Source: Rhodopirellula sp. | GTDB taxonomy: Bacteria > Planctomycetota > Planctomycetia > Pirellulales > Thermoguttaceae | Assembly: GCA_012728855.1 (NCBI GenBank) | Contig: JAAYEH010000046.1 | Coordinates: 1 to 62,076, forward strand | Direction: 5' to 3' | DNA length: 62,076 nt | Shown: positions 54,840 through 62,076 of the stretch, piece after piece | Position numbering within the stretch: the stretch's first letter is position 1 | Layout: the number at the start of each line of letters is the position of its first letter | The notes under the pieces: model-generated | Told to the model about the DNA's origin: nothing | The model's database searches: none | The model's input: the letters and a program-made list of their open reading frames with translations, nothing else | Program-made: the position numbers and the translations under genes

Positions 54840-55541
54840 ATGGATCCCCAACTTGCCCTGGTCATGCCGGTCTACAATGAGGAAGAGATCATTGTCCATG
54901 TCGTGCAATCCTGGCGCGACGAATTCGACCGTCTCGGCATCGCGTTTCTGATGATCGTGCTCAACGACGGTTCGACCGACGGCACTCAGACGCAACTAGA
55001 GACCTTCCATGCCGACGCGCGGATCCGAGTCGTCAACAAGCCCAACAGCGGCCATGGGCCGACGATCCTCACCGGCTACCGGCAGGCGGTCGACATCGCT
55101 GCTTGGGTCTTTCAGACCGACAGCGACAACGAGATGCGCCCCGAGCACTTCGGAACGCTCTGGCAGCAGCGAGAGGAGTACGACGGCCTGTTTGGAATCC
55201 GCCAGGGACGAACCGCAGGCATGGGCCGCCGGGCGATCACCGCGGTATCGAAAGGGACGGTCGCGCTGCGGTTCGGCCGCGGCGTGGTCGACGTGAACGT
55301 TCCCTACCGCTTGATGCGATCCGAGATCCTCCGACCGATCGTCCAACGAATCCCCGAGGGCACCTTCGCCCCGAACGTGATCATCTCGGGAGAGTTCAAC
55401 CGTAGCGGCGCCCGGATCGTCAACGTGCCGGTCCCCTACGAGGGCCGAACGACCGGGACGGTTTCCATCGTGAAATGGAGACTCTGGAAAGCGGCGATGC
55501 GGTCGTTCTGGCAAACGCTGACATATCGGGGACGAGGATGA
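54840..55541 (+). CDS. Glycosyltransferase family 2
   Basis: This protein has 233 residues, a short GT-A enzyme. LALVMPVYNEEEIIVHVVQSW opens the domain; IVLNDGSTDGTQTQL holds the nucleotide-binding Asp pair, and FQTDSDNEMRP carries the metal-binding DxD-type acids. A final KWRLWKAAMRSFWQTLTYRG is basic and amphipathic, probably associating with the membrane. No true transmembrane segments are present. It is three bases ahead of the FAD protein gene, so the two are co-translated. The sugar donor and acceptor are unknown. Confidence 0.88.
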   Translation: MDPQLALVMPVYNEEEIIVHVVQSWRDEFDRLGIAFLMIVLNDGSTDGTQTQLETFHADARIRVVNKPNSGHGPTILTGYRQAVDIAAWVFQTDSDNEMRPEHFGTLWQQREEYDGLFGIRQGRTAGMGRRAITAVSKGTVALRFGRGVVDVNVPYRLMRSEILRPIVQRIPEGTFAPNVIISGEFNRSGARIVNVPVPYEGRTTGTVSIVKWRLWKAAMRSFWQTLTYRGRG

Positions 55542-55544
55542 AGG

Positions 55545-56993
55545 ATGGCTTCTAAACCGGCTCCGGCCAAGCGGTCCCCGTATCGAGCGGCCGGCCCTAT
55601 CGTGGTTCTCGGAGCCGGCCCGACCGGCCTTGGGGCAGCGTACCATTTGGACCGCGCGGCCTATGACGACTGGCTGCTTTTTGAACGGGAAAGCGAGGTC
55701 GGCGGGCTGGCGAAGAGCATCCGCGATGAAGAGGGTTTCACCTGGGACATCGGCGGCCACGTCGCTTTCTCGCACTACGGCGTCTACTCCAGACTTCTGG
55801 ACGAACTGTTCGGTGCGGATGGTTGGATTGAACATCAGCGCGAAAGCTGGATCCGGCTATTGGGCAACTGGGTGCCGTACCCGTTCCAGAACAATCTCCA
55901 GCGTCTGCCCACGGACGTCGCCGCGAAATGCCTGGAAGGGTTGATCGGAGCGGCGACGGAGCGCCGCCCGCGCCGGTTCGCCAACTTCGAGGAGTTTATC
56001 CTCCAGACGTTCGGCCAGGGAATCGCCGACGCATTCATGTTACCGTACAACTTCAAGGTCTGGGCGCATCCGCCGGCGATGCTCGACGCCGGCTGGATCG
56101 GCGAGCGCGTGGCCGTGCCCGACCCCGTCCGCGTCGCCCGCAATCTTGCCTTGGGCCAGGACGACGTGAGTTGGGGGCCGAACAGCACCTTCCGCTTCCC
56201 TCGGCGAGGCGGCACCGGCGCGATTTGGCGGGCATTGGCCCAGCGACTCCCGCGGCAGCGTATCGTCACCGGTTGCGGGGCGGTGGCCATCGACGTCGAT
56301 GCCCGCACCGTCCGTCTGGACAACGGCGAGACGCACGCCTACGAAACGCTCATTACCACCATGCCGCTGGATGAACTCGCCCGGATGACCGGCCGCAGCG
56401 ACTGGAGCGACGCCGCCTCCCGCCTGATTCGCTCGACCGTGTACATCATCGGCGTCGGCATCGAGGGGGAGGCCCCGCCGCACCTTCAGTCGAAATGCTG
56501 GATGTATTTTCCGGAGAGCAACTGTCCTTTCTATCGCGTGACCCACTTCAGCCTGTACAGCCCGAACAACGTTGACGACATCCGCCGCCACTGGTCGCTG
56601 ATGTGCGAGGTCTCGCAATCGGAGCACAAACCGGTCGATGCCGACCGCGTGGCGGAAGACACGGTTCGCGGGCTGGTGGCCGCCGGGCTGATCGATCGGC
56701 CCGACCGCGTGACGCACACCTGGGTGATTCGCGTTGAGCACGGCTATCCCATTCCGACGCCCGACCGCGACCGGTCGCTTCACTTCCTCCTGCCCGCAAT
56801 GGAGCAGCACGGCATTTATTCGCGGGGCCGCTTCGGCGCGTGGAAGTATGAGGTGAGCAACATGGATCACTCCTTCATGCAGGGTTTCGAGGCCGTCGGC
56901 CGAATCCTTTTCGGCAGCCCGGAACTGACCGTCTGGGATCCCGACTTCTCCAACACCCGCCACCCGGTTCTCGGCTGGGACCGCTACGGGTAA
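55545..56993 (+). CDS. FAD-dependent oxidoreductase, UDP-galactopyranose-mutase/protoporphyrinogen-oxidase-like
   Basis: This protein has 482 residues. The N-terminus has the dinucleotide motif IVVLGAGPTGLGAAYHL and LLFERESEVGGLAKS, followed by FTWDIGGHVAFSH, as in UGM-like and PPOX-like enzymes. The phrases NWVPYPFQNN, PYNFKVWAHPPAML and RFPRRGGTGAIWRAL resemble UDP-galactopyranose mutase relatives. Ring contraction to a furanose sugar would fit the adjacent galM and glycosyltransferase genes, but this is an inference; the exact substrate cannot be read. Element D begins two bases beyond its stop. Confidence 0.8.
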   Translation: MASKPAPAKRSPYRAAGPIVVLGAGPTGLGAAYHLDRAAYDDWLLFERESEVGGLAKSIRDEEGFTWDIGGHVAFSHYGVYSRLLDELFGADGWIEHQRESWIRLLGNWVPYPFQNNLQRLPTDVAAKCLEGLIGAATERRPRRFANFEEFILQTFGQGIADAFMLPYNFKVWAHPPAMLDAGWIGERVAVPDPVRVARNLALGQDDVSWGPNSTFRFPRRGGTGAIWRALAQRLPRQRIVTGCGAVAIDVDARTVRLDNGETHAYETLITTMPLDELARMTGRSDWSDAASRLIRSTVYIIGVGIEGEAPPHLQSKCWMYFPESNCPFYRVTHFSLYSPNNVDDIRRHWSLMCEVSQSEHKPVDADRVAEDTVRGLVAAGLIDRPDRVTHTWVIRVEHGYPIPTPDRDRSLHFLLPAMEQHGIYSRGRFGAWKYEVSNMDHSFMQGFEAVGRILFGSPELTVWDPDFSNTRHPVLGWDRYG

Positions 56994-56995
56994 GG

Positions 56996-57150
56996 ACCGG
57001 CGAATAGAACAAATGTCGGATTCACCCGGGGTGTGGAGTGCAAGGGGGTCGGGAGTCTTTTTTCCATGTCGGCCGGAAGAAGTGCTATTCAGAATAGTGA
57101 AGTGTTGCCCGGCCGACATGGAAAAAAGACTCCCGACCCCTTCCCCGCGG
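56996..57150. repeat. Palindromic element copy D, at the stop of the FAD gene
   Basis: ACCGGCGAATAGAACAAATG starts two bases after the TAA. The core at 57041-57142 is a near-perfect hairpin with arms GGGGTCGGGAGTC, TTTTTTCC, ATGTCGGCCGG and their complements, and a loop with AAGAAGTGCTATTCAGAATA. The right side ends CTTCCCCGCGG, as in copy C, and no terminal inverted repeat follows. Confidence 0.85.
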
Positions 57151-57160
57151 GTAAGGATAC

Positions 57161-57182
57161 GTCAGGCTTTCCAGCCTGACGC
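57161..57182. repeat. CGTCAGGC-type palindromic repeat
   Basis: ACGTCAGGCTTTCCAGCCTGAC is an inverted repeat related to copies near 15.7 kb and 17.9 kb. It lies just after element D and ahead of the UvrC-like gene. Confidence 0.55.
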
Positions 57183-57240
57183 TGTGTTCTAGTCAAGGCG
57201 GAAAGATAGGATGGAGGGAGTCTCCACGGAAGGTCAAAGT

Positions 57241-58407
57241 ATGTCGCTCTTGGAAAACCCGGCTTTCGACGGTTTCGGCGAGTGCGAACTGGCGCCCGCG
57301 CGGCCGATTCCTACGGGGAGCTTTCAATTGGCCGACGACGATCGCGGCTGTCGCAGGCTGGTCCGGACTCACTGCCCGGCGGCGCCGGGCGTCTATGGCA
57401 TGATCGATGCCGAGGGGCAATTGATCTACGTGGGCAAGTCGAAGGCGCTATCCAAGCGGTTGCTCAGTTACTTCTTCGGCAGGGATGCCGGTTCAAAACC
57501 TCGCCGCATTATCGCACGGACGCGTCGGCTGGTCTGGGAGATCGCCGGCCATGAATTCAGTGCCTTGCTGCGCGAGTTGGAACTGATCCGTCGCTGGCGT
57601 CCGCGGTTCAACGTCCGCGGCCAGCCGCGGCGGTTGCGGCGGTACTATCTGTGCCTGGGGCGCGGCCCGGCTGCGCACGCCTATCTCGCCGCACAGCCGA
57701 ACCGTCGCAGCGAGTGGCTGTTCGGGCCGGTCCGCTCGCACTGGAGAGACGCGGTAAACAGTCTGAACGATTGTTTCGGGCTTCGCGATTGTCCGGACCG
57801 CGTGCCGATGCGTTTCCGCGACCAGTTCGATCTGTTTTCCCGGGAGGTGGCACCCGGCTGTCTCCGTCATGCCTTGGGAACCTGCCTGGGGCCGTGCGCC
57901 GCCGCCTGCACCCAGGCGCAGTACGAGGAGCAAATCCTCGCGGCGCGGCGGTTCCTGCAAGGGACCGACCGGACGTTGCTCGATCGGCTGGAAGCCGATA
58001 TGCGCACCGCCGCTGCCGCCCGCCGGTTCGAGCAGGCGGCGTATCTGCGCGACCTGTGGCAGGAATTATCGGGGCTTGCAGACTTCCTCGCGAGTCTTCG
58101 GGAAGCACGGGAGCGATTCTCTTTCGTCTACCCGTTGCCGGACGGCGTCGGCTGGCGCTGGTATTGCATCCATCGCGGGCACGTTGTCGCGGCCGCAGAA
58201 GCACCGAGAAACCGGCGAACGGCTCGTCGCTGCCTGAGACTTCTGAAAGAGACCTACGGGGCGGAGTGCAACCATTGCCCGCCGCCGCGAGAGGACCATG
58301 AGATGCTCTTATTGGTCAACGGTTGGTTCCGCCAATATCCCGGCGAACTCGGCCGCACCATCGCACCGGACGATGCGATGACGATGTGTCAAGCGGACTC
58401 ATTATAG
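57241..58407 (+). CDS. Short UvrC/Cho-like GIY-YIG endonuclease
   Basis: This protein has 388 residues. Residues of about 40-130 form a GIY-YIG nuclease: CPAAPGVYGMIDAEGQLIYVGKSKALSKRLLSYF, with the second part ALLRELELIRRWRPRFNVR. CLRHALGTCLGPCAAACTQAQY matches the cysteine loop of UvrC, and a UVR-like motif follows (DMRTAAAARRFEQAAYLRDLW). The C-terminal RNase H-type nuclease and HhH domains of UvrC are absent, so it resembles E. coli Cho, which makes only the 3' incision in excision repair. ATG at 57241 follows GGAAGG; an upstream ATG at 57211 is an alternative. No uvrA or uvrB is near. Confidence 0.85.
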   Translation: MSLLENPAFDGFGECELAPARPIPTGSFQLADDDRGCRRLVRTHCPAAPGVYGMIDAEGQLIYVGKSKALSKRLLSYFFGRDAGSKPRRIIARTRRLVWEIAGHEFSALLRELELIRRWRPRFNVRGQPRRLRRYYLCLGRGPAAHAYLAAQPNRRSEWLFGPVRSHWRDAVNSLNDCFGLRDCPDRVPMRFRDQFDLFSREVAPGCLRHALGTCLGPCAAACTQAQYEEQILAARRFLQGTDRTLLDRLEADMRTAAAARRFEQAAYLRDLWQELSGLADFLASLREARERFSFVYPLPDGVGWRWYCIHRGHVVAAAEAPRNRRTARRCLRLLKETYGAECNHCPPPREDHEMLLLVNGWFRQYPGELGRTIAPDDAMTMCQADSL

Positions 58408-58461
58408 GTCCGCGGCTTGCGCCCTACGATTGGCTCTCGACACTGGACTCTTGACTCTCCG

Positions 58462-59613
58462 CTATTCATGGCTGGCATGAAGCACCAGCCGAATCATCTC
58501 GGGCGGGCAGTTCATGCGGAGGGGAAAGAGTCCGGAGACTCCACGGCTGACCTGCATCACCGTCGGCGGAGCGGAAAAGAAGCCGGAGGCATAGGTCACG
58601 CCTTTGAGACTCGGCGTCAACAAGGGGCCGAGTAGAGGAAAACGGATCTGCCCGCCATGCGTGTGGCCGGCGAGCATCAGGTCGACCTGATGAGCCCGGG
58701 CCCACCCGATCTGATCGGGCGTGTGGGACAAAAGGATCCGTAGCGGACCGGCCGGCCGAGGCGGCGGGGCGGTGTGGAGATCGGCCGCGGGAATCCAAGG
58801 CATTTCGTTGCCGGCCAACACCACGCGCTCGCCGCCAATCGACGCCTCGATCCAACGCCCACCGAGGTCGATCAGGCCGCAGTCGGTGAGCACGGAGCGC
58901 AGGCGATCGGCGTCGACCAGCAAGTCGTGATTGCCGAGGATGAAATAGACGCCGTACCGGGCTTCCAAGCGGCCGAGCGTCTCCGGGATCCAGTCGATGC
59001 ACTCGTCGAAGTCGACCAGATCGCCGGTGATCGTCACGAGGTCGGGTTCGGACTCATTGCTCAAGCGAACCACTTCCTGAAAATACGCCTTGCCGACACG
59101 GCCGGTGAAGTGGAGATCGGAAAGATGAATTAGCGAGAGGCCGTCCAAGGCGGGCGGCAAACGGAGCAATTCCACGGCTCGTTCCGTGATGTCCAGCTTG
59201 AGCACTTCGTTGCCGGGCATGTGAACGAGGAAATGATGGTCGTCTGTTTCGGTCGCAGGCTTGAGTTCGAACACCCTGCTGTCGTGGCGGCGCAATCCGG
59301 GCGGCGGCCGGCGCAAAACGTGCCTTCGAAGCCACCGAACCGCTGTTGCCGTCAAGGCGATCCAGCAAACGGCTGGATAGCCCGTGGCAAGGCCGAATTC
59401 AGGCAGGCCGTTCATTGGGCTGACCAAGGAGAGCCGCCCGAGTGCATAGGCGACGAGATACGCTAAGGGTATCCCCGCCAACGCCAAGGCTGCCACGATG
59501 AGTGTGGCGACATTGGCCCACCGAGGCAATGCGACCGCATGGGTGCGATTGACGAATCCTGCCCAGAGGAAGAGGTGGCCCGCCAGGGAAAAAAGGAGCA
59601 AGAAACCAAGCAT
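58462..59613 (-). CDS. Membrane-anchored metallophosphoesterase
   Basis: This protein has 383 residues. Three hydrophobic segments occupy residues 1-95 (LGFLLLFSLAGHLFLWAGF, VATLIVAALALAGIPLAYLVAYAL, AVCWIALTATAV). The calcineurin-like domain follows: HLSDLHF, TGDLVDF, LGNHD, LLSHTPD and AGHTHGGQIRFP, all metal-ligand motifs. It resembles the YkuE/LpxH-like phosphodiesterases (UDP-sugar or phospholipid head groups). The active site would face one side of the inner membrane. Its start is twelve bases from the stop of the PAS-GAF gene on the same strand, so they probably share a transcript. Confidence 0.88.
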   Translation of the reverse strand: MLGFLLLFSLAGHLFLWAGFVNRTHAVALPRWANVATLIVAALALAGIPLAYLVAYALGRLSLVSPMNGLPEFGLATGYPAVCWIALTATAVRWLRRHVLRRPPPGLRRHDSRVFELKPATETDDHHFLVHMPGNEVLKLDITERAVELLRLPPALDGLSLIHLSDLHFTGRVGKAYFQEVVRLSNESEPDLVTITGDLVDFDECIDWIPETLGRLEARYGVYFILGNHDLLVDADRLRSVLTDCGLIDLGGRWIEASIGGERVVLAGNEMPWIPAADLHTAPPPRPAGPLRILLSHTPDQIGWARAHQVDLMLAGHTHGGQIRFPLLGPLLTPSLKGVTYASGFFSAPPTVMQVSRGVSGLFPLRMNCPPEMIRLVLHASHE

Positions 59614-59625
59614 GGCGTTACCCGA

Positions 59626-61386
59626 TCACGCCTGCCCTACCGACCCCGTCGCCTCGACGACCTGCTCGACCGTGCTGAGGAGTTGATCGAGCCGGAATGG
59701 TTTATAGAGAACGGCCTGCAGCCCGGCCTGACGGGCCTTGACAATCGAGTGCCCCGGGTCGTAACCGAAACCGGTCATGAGGATCAGCGGCAACGGGTCG
59801 AGATCCATCACTTCCTGAAGCCGCAACATGAAGTCGTAGCCGGAGATGTCGGGCATCCGGATATCAGCGATCACGGCGTCGTAACCGCTGTTGCGGACCA
59901 TGAACATCGCTTGCGAACCGTTCGGAGCCGTCTCGACAACGCAGCCATACCTTTCCAACAGCGCGTGGGCGGCGCTGCGGACCGAGGCGTCCTCATCGAC
60001 CAGCAACAGCCGTCGGCCCTGAAGCGCCGCACGCTCCTCCTCGGGCGGTTGCGGATAGGCTTGCACGGGCGTCATCTTCTGCCCGACCTTCTGTATGACC
60101 TGCTTGATGTCGCGGGCGTTGCGAAGGATTCGCTGCAGCCGCTCCACGACTTCCGGCTCGTGGCCGATGTACCGCTCCATCACGCTAACCGCGTCGTTGA
60201 GGATCTCGTCGACCGGCAGCGCCACCGCACTGTGGATGGCTTCCACGCTCGCCGCCGCGGTGCTGGCCTTTTCGGCAACGAGCAACTCCAGCGTGTTCAG
60301 CGCGACTGCCACGTCGCGGGTGAAGATCTCGAGAAACTGCAAGTCGCTCTCGGTGAAGGCCCTCGGTTCGGGGCTCTCGACGTTGAAGGTGCCGATCACC
60401 TCGTCGTGGAGCACCAAGGGAACCGTCAACGAACTCTTCGCCCCCTTGGCCCCGGGCAGGTAAAGCGGATCTTCGGTGGTGTCTTCGCAGAGATAACTCT
60501 TACCGGTGGCGGCCACGAAACCAGTAACGCCGTTGTTCTGCGGCTGGGCGTACAGCTCGCGTTCCGCCGCTTCCGGCTCCATTCCCACGGCCAACAGCGG
60601 CTCCAGTCGCCCCGTCTTCTGATCGAGCAGACGGATCTCGACCACGTCGAAACTCAGCAAGTCCTTCGTGTGATGGAGAATGTCGGCCTTCAACAGATCG
60701 ATCCGTTCGTCGACCGACATCTGCAACAGTTCGTCCGGCGTGAGATCGGCCAATTCCATGCCGGCCTGATGGATTGCCGCGAGCTTCTGCTGCTGATGCA
60801 TCTCGCGGGTGACGTCGCGGACCGTGACGATCAGGTGCAGCGGCAACCCGCCCGGCTCGCGCACCGGAGCGGCGTGAACCTGGAAGTAGCGGTTCTCGTG
60901 GGCTCGAAGGGTGGAACTGCTGGGGGTGCCCGTGGCAAGAGCGGTGTGGAAAGGGCAGAAATCGGGGCCTAAGATCTCCGGGCTGCCAAGGACCGTGTAG
61001 AAATTGGAACCGATCACTGTCTCCTGATGGCTCCACTCCAGCAGCCGGCTATTACACCACAAGATGGTGTTGTCGCTGTCGAGAAGAACGACCCCGTCGG
61101 GCATCCCTTCCAGGATTTGATCGTTCTGAAGCAGCTTGCCGAGCTCGAACGCTTCGCGAAGAAACGCGGAGTCGACGTAGACCCCGTCGAATGGCTCGCG
61201 GGTCAGGCAAGCCAACGCTCGCAAGGGGTTCTCGACGACGACAATCTCGTGACAGTCGGCCGACACCCCAAAGACCCGATCGACAACCTCTGGAGATCGG
61301 CCGATAAACAGGATTCTCGGTTTGCCCGGCAAAGCTGCCTCAATCTGTTCGGGTTCGTTGTGAGCCCTTGGAACACAACACTTCAT
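59626..61386 (-). CDS. PAS-GAF protein with C-terminal response-regulator receiver domain
   Basis: This protein has 586 residues. An N-terminal stretch (ILFIGRSPEVVDRVFGV, FDGVYVDSAFLREAF) looks like a degenerate receiver. A PAS domain follows (LEGMPDGVVLLDSDNTILWCNSRLLEW, IVTVRDVTREM), then a GAF domain (DILHHTKDLLSFDVVEIRLLD, SSLTVPLVLHDEVIGTFNVESPEPRAFTESD). The last 130 residues are a full receiver with acidic pair LLVDEDASVRSAAH, phosphoacceptor Asp in AVIADIRMPDIS and the lysine in LYKPFRLDQL. A histidine kinase domain is absent, though an HPt-like helix may precede the receiver. It may be an element of a phosphorelay. The downstream metallophosphoesterase is twelve bases away. Confidence 0.85.
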   Translation of the reverse strand: MKCCVPRAHNEPEQIEAALPGKPRILFIGRSPEVVDRVFGVSADCHEIVVVENPLRALACLTREPFDGVYVDSAFLREAFELGKLLQNDQILEGMPDGVVLLDSDNTILWCNSRLLEWSHQETVIGSNFYTVLGSPEILGPDFCPFHTALATGTPSSSTLRAHENRYFQVHAAPVREPGGLPLHLIVTVRDVTREMHQQQKLAAIHQAGMELADLTPDELLQMSVDERIDLLKADILHHTKDLLSFDVVEIRLLDQKTGRLEPLLAVGMEPEAAERELYAQPQNNGVTGFVAATGKSYLCEDTTEDPLYLPGAKGAKSSLTVPLVLHDEVIGTFNVESPEPRAFTESDLQFLEIFTRDVAVALNTLELLVAEKASTAAASVEAIHSAVALPVDEILNDAVSVMERYIGHEPEVVERLQRILRNARDIKQVIQKVGQKMTPVQAYPQPPEEERAALQGRRLLLVDEDASVRSAAHALLERYGCVVETAPNGSQAMFMVRNSGYDAVIADIRMPDISGYDFMLRLQEVMDLDPLPLILMTGFGYDPGHSIVKARQAGLQAVLYKPFRLDQLLSTVEQVVEATGSVGQA

Positions 61387-61735
61387 TGGACTTTGATTGG
61401 ATTATAAGGCAATCCCGCAGACCAAACAACCTGGTTAACGTGACGGGCGGGCGGCGGGGTTTCCTCTATCTTGCATCGACCTGCTGGCGGTCGGATGTTG
61501 ACTTGTGTCCGCGAAAGGCCGACGCTCGCCACAGCCCGGGCGGCCGTCGCGCGATTGTGGCAAACGGAAGGCGGAACGGCAGTTACAACCGGTGCGACCG
61601 TCGCTTCGGTTGGCCTCCGCGGGCGGAGTCGATCGCCATCCGCTTATCCGAATGCCACGCGGATACCGATGTTCTTTGTCGGGCGAAATGCCTCTTCACA
61701 GTATCTGTTCGACCGGTTGCGGGAGGATCCGAGGC

Positions 61736-61984
61736 ATGTGGCGTTCGTTGTTTCTTGCGGCGGGAGTGAGTGTGTTTCTGATGGGGCTGGAGTGCCTGGG
61801 GGTTGAGCGCTTCGTCATGAAATCAAAAGAAGAAATCCAGACCCCCGGCCTTGCCCAGATGATGGCGCAGCCCGGCCCCAATAAGGTGTTGACACCTCCG
61901 GACTGGGCCCCCTGGAGCCTGATGTCCACCGGAGCGGTGGTATGTCTGTATTGTTTCACGGTGCCGCGGTTGGTGAACACTTAG
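61736..61984 (+). CDS. Small membrane protein (82 aa)
   Basis: MWRSLFLAAGVSVFLMGLECLGVERFV gives a first membrane helix, and APWSLMSTGAVVCLYCFTVPRL a second. The loop between them is polar (KSKEEIQTPGLAQMMAQPGPNKVLTPPDW). GGGAGG lies eight bases ahead of the ATG, which makes it likely to be real. Short proteins of this two-helix type are common in planctomycetes without known function. The 50-bp palindrome repeat follows. Bases 61387-61735 hold no other clear gene. Confidence 0.7.
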   Translation: MWRSLFLAAGVSVFLMGLECLGVERFVMKSKEEIQTPGLAQMMAQPGPNKVLTPPDWAPWSLMSTGAVVCLYCFTVPRLVNT

Positions 61985-62003
61985 AGCCTGTCCCAAAACC
62001 ATC

Positions 62004-62053
62004 GGGGACTGGCTCATTTTGCGGAGTTTTCGGAGCAAAATGTGCCTGTCCCC
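62004..62053. repeat. 50-bp palindromic repeat, copy 2 (GGGGACTGG family)
   Basis: This is the reverse complement of 4042-4091 with one difference by eye (GTTTTC for GTCTTC in the loop). Flanks also agree for several bases: CTTCTCC follows both. It comes 20 bases after the small membrane protein's stop. Confidence 0.85.
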
Positions 62054-62076
62054 TTCTCCTCGCGAGGTTCTGGGAT

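Noticed and set aside
1..62076. CRISPR array, tRNA, rRNA or replication origin
   Set aside because: No regularly spaced direct repeats with unique spacers, no cloverleaf-like sequence ending in a typical acceptor arm, and no DnaA-box cluster were seen by eye. A tRNAscan or CRISPR finder run would be decisive.

Overview
This is a high-GC bacterial chromosome segment that looks like a planctomycete, probably of the Pirellulales kind. The assignment is an inference from gene content: an ECF sigma factor translationally coupled to a Ser/Thr kinase with a membrane C-terminus, a Tat-exported DegT-type aminotransferase, a DUF5009 (NagX-like) acyltransferase, an H4MPT-pathway protein (FhcC), several exported hydrolases, Rpn/Uma2-type nuclease genes, and abundant short palindromic intergenic repeats. 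No rRNA, tRNA or CRISPR array was recognised.

Layout. 0-6 kb is a decay zone: a broken IS1634-type transposase, a cytochrome P450 pseudogene, an intact DCC-family protein and class II photolyase, an SDR-DUF2867 gene with a frameshift and a nonsense codon, and a Uma2 remnant. 6.3-22 kb is mostly metabolic and envelope genes: ovoA (ovothiol synthesis), fhcC, a beta-lactamase-fold hydrolase, a dead GH20 next to a live NagX-like gene, an exported TIM-barrel glycosidase-like protein, glyA, a cyclophilin, a PAS histidine kinase, a DUF481 outer-membrane protein and an M14 carboxypeptidase. 22-29 kb carries the most unusual pair: a cytosolic M48-type metalloprotease followed by a 1724-residue fusion of a degenerate protein-kinase lobe, a DUF4011/superfamily 1 helicase and a C-terminal nuclease-like domain. 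29-40.6 kb is an accessory island: two toxin-antitoxin loci whose PIN toxins are both truncated, a paralogue of the exported glycosidase-like protein, a phage terminase scrap, a HEPN-motif protein, a pRiA4b-type pseudogene, an IS110 scrap, and an RloA/RloB ATPase-nuclease pair lying between two roughly 505-bp direct repeats. 40.6-62 kb is more orderly: sialidase, ceramidase-like and Tat-exported aminotransferase genes; an ECF sigma-kinase-DUF11 surface protein set; an enolase-superfamily epimerase; double GNAT; Rpn nuclease; galM-GT2-FAD sugar genes; a short UvrC/Cho-like nuclease; metallophosphoesterase; and a PAS-GAF-receiver protein.

Repeats are a main feature. Four copies of a palindromic element of about 100-190 bp (near 17.3, 27.6, 31.8 and 57.1 kb) each begin within a few bases of a stop codon. 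A 50-bp palindrome at 4.04 kb recurs at 62.0 kb with 49 of 50 bases identical by eye. The combination of defence-type genes, truncated toxins, transposase scraps and pseudogenes suggests a turnover hotspot, while the flanking metabolic genes look stable.
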